NCBI RefSeq assembly: GCF_002251735.1
Contig: NZ_NOXS01000033.1
Coordinates: 98,040 to 162,039, forward strand
DNA length: 64,000 nt
Reading direction: 5' to 3'
Source of the DNA: Elstera cyanobacteriorum
Lineage (GTDB): Bacteria > Pseudomonadota > Alphaproteobacteria > Elsterales > Elsteraceae
The notes beneath the pieces are model-generated. The model had not been told where the DNA came from and searched no databases. It saw only the letters and a program-made list of their open reading frames with translations. This document shows, in pieces, positions 1 to 7,400 of the stretch (positions are counted from its first letter, which is position 1; each line of letters begins with the position of its first letter). Made by a program: the position numbers and the translations under genes.

Positions 1-63
1 CGGTAAGGCTCCATAATCCATGACATTAATGAAAGCGCCATAAGGGTTCGCCGGCGTTGTCAT
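1..63 (-). CDS. Start of a gene cut by the window edge; possible pectate-lyase-fold protein
   Basis: On the minus strand an ATG at 63 is preceded by a good ribosome site (GGAGAGA about 2-8 bases upstream) and stays open to the window edge, giving 21 residues. The stretch FINVMDYGALP resembles the opening strand of the pectate-lyase superfamily (typical pattern: V-N-V-x-D-Y/F-G-A-x-G-D-G), which begins many right-handed beta-helix polysaccharide lyases and tailspike-like proteins. Only the first residues are visible, so the family call is tentative; the existence of a gene start is better supported. Confidence 0.45.
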   Translation of the reverse strand, partial: MTTPANPYGAFINVMDYGALP

Positions 64-269
64 GCTCTCTCCATGGGTAGATTTATGTTCGCAATTTCAT
101 GTGCGTGCGATATTTCACTCAAGAAATTTCGATCATCACAATGAAATTCATGAGTCTATTTTGATGTTATTCAAAATATATTTCCCATTTTTTTTCAATC
201 TATTTATTTTATATCAAAACGGTTTACCCATCTCAAGAGATGGTTTTGTTAATTTTATAAAAGACACGT
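64..269. other. AT-rich intergenic stretch
   Basis: This gap is far richer in A and T than the rest of the window, especially 100-270, with long T runs around 183-215. A short hairpin (arms 228-233 and 238-243, loop CAAG) followed by TTTTGTT could end a rightward transcript, but no convincing gene precedes it. A 69-codon reading frame here has no recognisable features. The stretch probably holds the promoter of the leftward gene at the edge. Confidence 0.4.
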
Positions 270-310
270 AAAAATCACAACGCCGCCAGAAACGGCAGCT
301 TCTAGCGGCG
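270..310 (-). terminator. Intrinsic terminator of the amidotransferase gene
   Basis: Arms 281-291 and 300-310 form an 11-bp stem with one G-T wobble. On the minus strand it is followed by TTGTGATTTTTA. It lies about 40 bases after the stop codon of the leftward amidotransferase gene. Confidence 0.75.
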
Positions 311-348
311 CAAAGGGGATATTTTTTGGTCTAAAAAGAGTGTCCCGA

Positions 349-1185
349 TCAGGCGACGGCGCTAATAGGTTCAGCGGGCACCACCGGTTGCAGTGTCACC
401 CGGTCGCCAATCGCCGTTAGGAAATAGCCTTCCGGCACTTCGTTCCAGCACGCATCGCTGCGGTCGAGCGGTTCAGAGAGGACCAAGACCGATCCCGCCC
501 CTTCGGTGAAAGCGCAGGTGCCGTTTTCAACCTGAACCTGCTGGCCCTGCGCATAGAACAGCGTCGGCGCGGCTTGGTCGGAGGAATAGCGAATAGCATA
601 GAGCCGTTCGCCATCGGTGGCGCAAGCGGTGAGGCGCAGCGGTTCGGTCACGCCCTGGGCCTGCATCGCGGTTTCGATATCGGCGATGGTTTTCCGGTAG
701 GCATCGGCCGGGTCCGACAGCAGGCCGTTGCCGATCAGCAGCATAAAGATGATTTCGCTGTCGGTGGTGCCAATCCGCTCGTTATACAGCGCTTCTGGAA
801 TCTGAAACTCCAGGCAGCGGCGGACCTTATCGTAGCCGCCGATGCGACCATTGTGCATGAACAGCCAATTGTCGTGGCGGAACGGGTGGCAGTTCTGCCG
901 CGTTGTTGCGGTGCCGGTGGAGGCGCGGACGTGGGCGAAAAACAGCGGCGATTCGATCTGTTCAGCCAAGCTGCGCAGATTATCGTCGTTCCAGGCGGGG
1001 CGAATGTCGCGGTACAGGCCGGGCTTCTTCTGCGTGCCGTACCAGCCCACGCCGAAGCCATCGCCATTGGTCGCCACGCTAGCGCGCTGGCAGGCGAGCG
1101 ACTGATTGATCAGCGAGTTCTGCGTTTCGAACAGCAACGCGTGCAAACGCAGGGGAGAACCGGAGTAGGCGAGCCAACGGCACAT
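349..1185 (-). CDS. Class II glutamine amidotransferase, YafJ/EgtC type
   Basis: A 278-residue Ntn-hydrolase fold protein. I place the start at 1185 because it makes Cys2 of MCRWLAYSG the N-terminal nucleophile after Met removal, as the family requires; the frame could open 19 codons earlier but that would bury the Cys. Further family signatures are NGDGFGVGWYG (near 40), HVRASTGT (near 85, substrate binding) and HNCHPF-like RQNCHPFRHDNWLFMHNG with the Asn/Gly oxyanion-hole residues. These proteins hydrolyse glutamine or gamma-glutamyl amides in the cytoplasm; the physiological substrate of YafJ is not known. EgtC of ergothioneine synthesis is a relative, but no egtBD genes lie nearby. It has its own terminator at 270-310 and seems monocistronic. 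Confidence 0.85.
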   Translation of the reverse strand: MCRWLAYSGSPLRLHALLFETQNSLINQSLACQRASVATNGDGFGVGWYGTQKKPGLYRDIRPAWNDDNLRSLAEQIESPLFFAHVRASTGTATTRQNCHPFRHDNWLFMHNGRIGGYDKVRRCLEFQIPEALYNERIGTTDSEIIFMLLIGNGLLSDPADAYRKTIADIETAMQAQGVTEPLRLTACATDGERLYAIRYSSDQAAPTLFYAQGQQVQVENGTCAFTEGAGSVLVLSEPLDRSDACWNEVPEGYFLTAIGDRVTLQPVVPAEPISAVA

Positions 1186-1364
1186 GGTCAATCCCGACCG
1201 GGGCCGCGTGACCACCCTCCCCGGAGGGTAGCTCACCGACACCCATCTGACATTTCAGTAACACGATCGTAGCAAAGCCGCCTCCCGCTGTCGAGACGCT
1301 GTTTCTAAATTTTTCGTTATCGATTCGGTGCTTATCCGTTCCGCCTGCTGTGCCGCGTGAGGGA

Positions 1365-2195
1365 TTAGGGCGCGTCTTTCGTGTCTAAAGGATGTCGGTC
1401 CGTCGCAGCGTCAGCGTCGTCGATCCGTTCGGCACTGTCGGGGAAGGTCGTTTCGGTTGCGGCGTCTTCTTCGCCAGGGTCGAGGGCGATGGTTTCACTC
1501 TCTTCGCCCGGCTCGCGCGTCAGGTTCCAATCGCCAACGCCCCAGGCGGCCAAACGCGCCCGCACGGCGGCGGGGCGCGGCAGATCGTGGCGTTCCAACT
1601 GCTGATCGGGAAAGCGCAAGGCGCCATAGAACAGGCCTTCCAGCGCCGGGATCCGCTCTGGCCGTCGCAAGCGATTAAAAACAACCCCCTCGGGGATGCG
1701 CCCGGTCGTGGTTTCCCCCGCCCAATAGGCGCGCGCGACATAGTCATCCACCGTCTCGCTATCGTAAGCGGCGAGAATTTCCGTCCACAGCGAATCATGC
1801 AAAGAGACGGCAAAGAGCCCCCGGGTCTCGGCGACCTTCAGCACATGGCCCGTCAGCGCGTCGCGGTTGGTATCGTGATAAAGCCAAGCATCTTCTAGCC
1901 GGTCGAAGACCAAGGCCGCCCGTCCGCGTGCCGGATAGCCCGCCAGATGGGTGGCGCGGTAATTCTCCAGCACGATCTCGGCCCGTTGCACCCGGCGCTG
2001 GGCGGGCTGTTCGATCCCCAGCGCCTCGGCGGCCTGGGGTGCCCCGACGACGGTCAAGGCCACGGGCGGCGGCTCCAGCACATCCCCCGTCTCCACGCGC
2101 CCGAACAGGCTCACCTGCTTGCGCACTGTGGGCAAGCGCGGATCGAGCCAAAGATAAAACCGGCGGCGGCGGTTGGAGACGACGAGATTGACCAT
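1365..2195 (-). CDS. Protein of unknown function with an acidic C-terminal tail
   Basis: A 276-residue soluble protein with no signal peptide or membrane segment. It opens with a basic patch (NRRRRFYLWLDPR) followed by a region with regular hydrophobic spacing up to about residue 220. The last 50 residues are strongly acidic (Glu, Asp and Thr rich) and probably disordered. I do not recognise a family. Codon use and third-position GC match the neighbours, the start ATG is at 2195, and the frame is long enough that it is very likely a real gene. It lies 76 bases downstream of the methyltransferase gene on the same strand and could share its transcript, but nothing links them functionally. Confidence 0.6.
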   Translation of the reverse strand: MVNLVVSNRRRRFYLWLDPRLPTVRKQVSLFGRVETGDVLEPPPVALTVVGAPQAAEALGIEQPAQRRVQRAEIVLENYRATHLAGYPARGRAALVFDRLEDAWLYHDTNRDALTGHVLKVAETRGLFAVSLHDSLWTEILAAYDSETVDDYVARAYWAGETTTGRIPEGVVFNRLRRPERIPALEGLFYGALRFPDQQLERHDLPRPAAVRARLAAWGVGDWNLTREPGEESETIALDPGEEDAATETTFPDSAERIDDADAATDRHPLDTKDAP

Positions 2196-2271
2196 GCGGC
2201 CTCCCTCACAACAAACGGGATGCTGCGGCAGGTGTACCCCATGCCGCGCCGCTGCGATACCGCAAGATCGT

Positions 2272-3207
2272 TCAGGCGGGTTTCCGGGCCAGAATCACCG
2301 CGAAATCATCGGTCAGCAGGCCCTCGCTGAGGCACCAATCTTCGAGCGCGATCAGGCGGGCAAGGTGCCCCCCGGCATCCGTATGGAAATGCTGAGCGAT
2401 TTGGGCCAGCGCCAGATGCAGAAGATTGCCGCCGTAGCCAAAAAGCCCCTCGACCGTAAACCAAGTCGGCAGCAACGGGACGATTTCGGCAGAGCGAACG
2501 GCTTCGCTGGGGTCAACGGCGATCACCTGCTGGACCGTGGGGCGGATGTAGCCGCGCCGCAAGTGCCCTGCCCCGGTGCGCACCAGATCATCGGGCAAGG
2601 CGCTGAGAAAGCCGCTGATCAAGCCCGTCTGCACATCGGGCCATTGGAACCGGCTGGGGCCAATAAACTCGTCGAGATAAAACCAGCCGCCGGGCTTCAG
2701 GAGATGCGAGACGGCGGAGTAAAGCCCCTCAAGATTGGCGCAATGATGCACCCCCGCGATCCCGAAAACCGCGTCGAAGCTGCCCGGTTGCAAATCGGCG
2801 CTACCGACGGGTAGCGCGTTCATATCGGCGACCTGATGCTTAACCCCCCTTAGGCCTGCGGCGGCGGCCTGTTCGGCAGCCAAGGCCAAGGCCCGCGGCG
2901 ATAAATCAAGACCGACGGCTTCAGCCGCCCATCCCGATTGAACGATCGAGTTTTCGATACCTGCCGACCCACAGCCCACAATAAGAACCCGCCCCAGGGG
3001 CAGGGGGCGGTCGCGGGCGACGCGCTGAAAAAACCAGGTTAAGGCGGGCAGGTTGGCGTCCCCGGTCACCCGTCGATTGATGGTTTGCTGCACCTGGGCA
3101 AGGTGGGTCCAATGCTGACCTTCGGCGGTCCAGGTGGCTGGATCGCCCCAGGCCGCATCGACGACATCGGCAAAAATGGGGGCGGGGTCGCGGGCAGAAA
3201 ACGTCAT
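2272..3207 (-). CDS. Class I SAM-dependent methyltransferase
   Basis: 311 residues with a Rossmann methyltransferase core from about 90 to 230. Motif I is VLIVGCGSAGIENS, the acidic end of strand beta-2 is GLDLSPRAL, motif II region is FDAVFGIAGVHHCANL and motif III LLKPGGWFYLDEF. The substrate is not apparent; the pattern HH-x-A-N-L and the LKPGG loop fit the broad UbiE/small-molecule group. The gene faces away from the GDP-mannose dehydratase gene, with about 110 bases between them, so it may belong to the neighbouring glycan block. No clear ribosome site precedes the ATG at 3207. Confidence 0.75.
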   Translation of the reverse strand: MTFSARDPAPIFADVVDAAWGDPATWTAEGQHWTHLAQVQQTINRRVTGDANLPALTWFFQRVARDRPLPLGRVLIVGCGSAGIENSIVQSGWAAEAVGLDLSPRALALAAEQAAAAGLRGVKHQVADMNALPVGSADLQPGSFDAVFGIAGVHHCANLEGLYSAVSHLLKPGGWFYLDEFIGPSRFQWPDVQTGLISGFLSALPDDLVRTGAGHLRRGYIRPTVQQVIAVDPSEAVRSAEIVPLLPTWFTVEGLFGYGGNLLHLALAQIAQHFHTDAGGHLARLIALEDWCLSEGLLTDDFAVILARKPA

Positions 3208-3320
3208 AATAAGAAGTCTAACCGACTATGTTCGGCTTGTCAGGCGGTGGCGCACCGCGTTGGGTAAAAAGCCTTTGCAGGCTGCGAGTGGGCTTGAACT
3301 GCCCGAACGTCGGTGATGGA

Positions 3321-4340
3321 ATGCGCCCTACGATGGATGCGCACCCGGATTCCCCCTGTAAAACTGCCCTGATCTTTGGCATCTCGGGCCAGGACGGCGC
3401 CTATCTGGCCCGGCTTCTTCTGGCAGACGGGTACCGGGTGCATGGGACGTCGCGCGACCGGGAAATGTCGGGGTTTGCCAATTTGGTCCAGCTTGGCCTG
3501 AAGGCGCAGGTCGGGCTGCATTCCGCCGTCTTGACCGACTTCCGCAGTGTGATCGAGGTGATCGACCGGGTGCGCCCAGACGAGATTTATAATCTCGCCG
3601 CTCAATCTTCGGTCGGCCTGTCCTTCGACCAACCGGCGGAAACGGTGAACGGTTGCCTAATCGGTACACTGAATATTTTGGAAGCGATCCGCTTTCTAAA
3701 ATTAAAAACGCGGTTTTACAGTGCAGCGTCCAGCGAATGCTATGGCAACACCGGTGCCACGCCTGCTGATGAAACCACACCCTTTCATCCTCGCAGCCCC
3801 TACGGCGTTGGCAAGGCTGCGGCTTTCTGGGCGGTGGCCAATTATCGCGAAGCCTATGGGCTCTTCGCTTGTTCCGGCATTCTCTTCAATCACGAATCGC
3901 CGCTGCGCCCGGCGCGCTATGTAACCCAGAAGGTTGTGCGCGGCGCTGCCGATATTGCCGACAAAAAGCGTGACCGCCTCATCCTCGGGGCCCTCGATGT
4001 CGCTCGCGATTGGGGGTGGGCGCCCGATTACGTCGAGGCGATGGCCCGCATGCTCCGCCATGATAGGCCGGAAGATTTTGTGATCGCGACCGGGGAAACC
4101 CATACGCTCGAGGCGTTCGTGGCCGAGGTTTTTGCCCAATTCGGCCTTAACTGGCGCGACCATGTGGATAGCGACCGTGCCCTGCTGCGCCCGTCCGATA
4201 TTAGCTATAGTGCCGGAAACCCGGAAAAGGCCCACCGCTTGCTAAACTGGCGGGCGGAAGCACGAATGCCGCAGATCGTGGCCCAGTTGGTCGCGGCGGA
4301 AATCGCCCGGCGCCGCAGCCCCGATCCTTCCGGTGGATAA
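3321..4340 (+). CDS. gmd: GDP-mannose 4,6-dehydratase
   Basis: An extended short-chain dehydrogenase of about 340 residues that converts GDP-D-mannose to GDP-4-keto-6-deoxy-D-mannose, precursor of fucose, rhamnose, perosamine and similar sugars. The NADP site is GISGQDGAYLARLL, and the catalytic set is visible as AASSECYG plus RSPYGVGKA (Ser/Glu and Tyr-x3-Lys). FNHESPLRP and GALDVARDWGWAPDYVEAM are hallmark Gmd blocks. I start at ATG 3321 because the homologous region begins about 15 residues later; ATG 3333 is an alternative. The neighbouring multi-glycosyltransferase and methyltransferases suggest that the 6-deoxy sugar feeds a surface or protein-linked glycan. No reductase or aminotransferase completing the sugar is next to it. 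Confidence 0.88.
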   Translation: MRPTMDAHPDSPCKTALIFGISGQDGAYLARLLLADGYRVHGTSRDREMSGFANLVQLGLKAQVGLHSAVLTDFRSVIEVIDRVRPDEIYNLAAQSSVGLSFDQPAETVNGCLIGTLNILEAIRFLKLKTRFYSAASSECYGNTGATPADETTPFHPRSPYGVGKAAAFWAVANYREAYGLFACSGILFNHESPLRPARYVTQKVVRGAADIADKKRDRLILGALDVARDWGWAPDYVEAMARMLRHDRPEDFVIATGETHTLEAFVAEVFAQFGLNWRDHVDSDRALLRPSDISYSAGNPEKAHRLLNWRAEARMPQIVAQLVAAEIARRRSPDPSGG

Positions 4341-4419
4341 CCCACGGTCGCTAGACGTGGCCCCCGCTTCCCCTTAGTTCTGGGAGGCACGGAATTTCTC
4401 AAGCGGCAGATCAGGCTTT

Positions 4420-7400
4420 ATGACACGCGCGACCCTTCTTTCCCTCCTAAAGGCCGGTGACTGGTCGCAACTTGCATCCCTGGCCGAGCGGGAAACCGGG
4501 ACCGCTGCAGGCCTGCTGCGGGCCTTGGCGGCGGGGCATGCGCAGTCCTTGCCCGATTTTTCGGCGGACGATGTGGTTCCCGATGATGATCTGCGCGCCT
4601 TCTTGCGTCAGGCGCCAGCGGTTATCGACCGGTTACTGGCGCGCGCACGGGAAGCGGCGGCAGGGCGGCGTCTCGGCGTGGCCGATGCCCTTTATCGGGC
4701 AGTTTTAGCGCTGGATGACCGCCATCTCGCCGCCCGGCTCGCGGTTGCTTGGGAGGCGTTCCGCCTGGGCGACCGAGCCGCCGCGCTTCATCACGCCGAG
4801 CTGGCCCGGCAAGGGCATCCGGGGTCGGCCGAGGCGGCGGCGGCGTTTGGGTGGATGCAGTGGGACGCTGGGCGGCCTGAGGCGGTTGAAACCCTCGAAA
4901 CCGCGCTCACGCAGCATCCCGATCATCCGGTCCTCCTCTGGTATCTCGGTCATATCCGCGCCCGCACGGGGCTGTTGGCGGCGGCGGCGCGGCTTCTGAC
5001 CCGGGCGCTCGAGATCAACCCCGGTCTCGACGAAGCGGCGGTCGCGCTGGCTTGGGTTTATGCCGATATGGGGCGGCTCGATGCCGCGCTGGACCTATCG
5101 TACAAGGTTGTGCAACGGGCGCCGCAGCCACACCGCTTGGCGCAGCTTGGGCATTTTCTCAGCGAGAAGGGCTTTTTCGACGCCGCCATTCTGTTGCTGC
5201 GCCAAGCGCTCACTGCGACTCCCGCCGATCCCGATATTCGCCGCCATTTGGTCACCGCCCTGTGCCGGGCGGGACAGGCGGTGGAAGCTGGCCCGCTGCT
5301 CGATGCGGGTCTGGCTCTGGCCCCGGAGGATCGGGGTCTGCATCTCGGCAAGGCCCTATGGTTGCGGACCGCCGGGGCGCCCGCTCAGGCCGAGATCGCC
5401 GCCCATGACATCGTGCGTCGCTGGCCCGATTGGGCGGACGGCTGGTACTTACTGGGCGAGATTAAGCGTGCCGCCGGGGCGATGCAGGAGGCCTTGCACT
5501 GTTACGGTCGGGCGCAGCAGCATAATCCGGCCTTGGTGGCCGCGGCCATCGCCCGGTCCCAGGTCTTGCTGCACTTCGGCGCGGCGGAGGAAGCTGCCAC
5601 GCTGATGGATGCGGTCTTGGCCGACGCGCCCGATCATCCCGCCGCCCGCCGCCAATTGGCCTGGGCGCTGATCGGGCAGAACAGGGGCCGCGACGCCCGC
5701 CCGCACCTGCACCGGTTACTGCGCGGCGACCGCCGGAATGAAGAGCTTTTGCTGTTTCTGTCCGTTGCCCTGCATCAACTTGGGCGGCTGACCAGCGCGC
5801 GGCTGATCGCCCGGCGTGCCCGGCGGATAGCCCCGGACACGCCCGATATTCTGCGCCATTGCGCGGGGTTGGCGTTGGAGGCGGGCGATTTTGCGGAAAC
5901 CGAGGCTCTCTGCGGTCGTTTGCTCCAGCTTGCGCCCGATCAGGCGCAGGTTCGGGTGTTGACCAGCTTCGCTCTGCAAGCGCAGGGACGGTTGATCGAA
6001 GCCGAACATCATGCGGAGCGGGCTATTCTACTAGCCCCTGAAGCGGCGGAAACTTGGCGCTGTCTGGCGCAACTGCGCCATCGCCAGCACCGGCTGGACG
6101 CGGCGGAAGCGGCACTGCGACAGGCCCAGGCGCTGGCACCGAAAAACAGCGACGCGCTGGGGCAATTGGCGTGGGTTCTTGCGACCGATGACCGGCTGCC
6201 CGAGGCGCTAGCCGTGAGCCGGGAAGCGGCGGACCTAACGCCGAAAAAGCCCGAACGTTGGTTAGAGTTGGCTGAAATCCTGGCATTGACTGGCGAGGCG
6301 GCTGAGGCCCTCGCCTGCCTTGACGACACCCCGGCCCTCATCCCGCCACCGCCCGCCGCCCTGTCGCTGGCGGCGCGTTTGCTCGCGGTTGAGGGGACGG
6401 TGCAGCAGGCTGCGGGCGGCTCCCCGGTCCTGGTTTGGCAGGAGGCTGCGCGCCGCGCGGCGATTTTGCTCTACCGGGATCGGCGGCACCATGACGCGGG
6501 GCTGACCGTTCTGCGGCTGCACGCGGCGGGCTATGCGCCTGCGGCTGACCTGCTGCGGCTTATCCCGCTGGATGCCCGCCGCTCGCTCTATCTCGAAATT
6601 CTCGAATGGCTTGCCGCCTATGGCAGCGCCGAGGAAGCGGCCCGAGTGGCGGCCGCCGCGCAGGCCGCCTTTCCCCGCGATGCGGATATAGCGATTGCCA
6701 GCCTCTACTTGCTGCGGATGGCCGGGGCGGTTTCGGCTGAAACCAGCGCGCGGCATCTGCGGCAGTGGGGCCTGATACACGGCGCCGCCAGCGGGCGCAC
6801 GGCGTGCCGTCCGTCGCCCGCACCATCCTCCGATTCGCGCCTGCAGGTGGCTTATCTCGCGTCGCATTTTCACCAAGCCTTGCTGGTGGATGTGCTGGCT
6901 GCCCACGATCCGCAGGTGGTTGGCCTGCATCTCTATACCGATGATCCGGCGCCGCTGCCCGCCAGCCTGCACCAGCGCGTCGCAGTGCATCCGCTGAGCG
7001 GGGCGGATTTCGAAGCCTCCTGCATCGCCAATCGCATTGACGTGGTGGTCGATACCGTCGGCCTGCACCCGTTTCATGGGCAGGCGGCGGTCTTGCGGGC
7101 CTTGCGCCGCCGCATTGCGCCTTTGCAGTGCGGCTGGCTGGGGGCTTGGGGGAGCGGGGCCGGTCTCTATGATCTGCTCATCACCGATGCGGTCGCCCTG
7201 CCGCCCGCTGACCGGGCGCTCTATACCGAACCCGTCCTGCGGCTATCGGGCGGGCAATGGGGCTGGTCACCGCCTGCCGGGGCGCCGCCGGTCGCGCCGC
7301 TGCCCGCGCAAACGACGGGGGGGATCACCTTCGGGTGTGCGGTGCGCGGTTTCCGGCTTAGCCCGCTGTGCCTTGAAACCTGGGCCGATCTGCTGGCAGC

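Noticed and set aside
62-271. A 69-codon frame in the AT-rich gap at the left edge
   Set aside because: It begins across the start of the minus-strand gene, has no ribosome site, and its Phe/Ile-rich sequence reflects base composition. A hairpin lies inside it.
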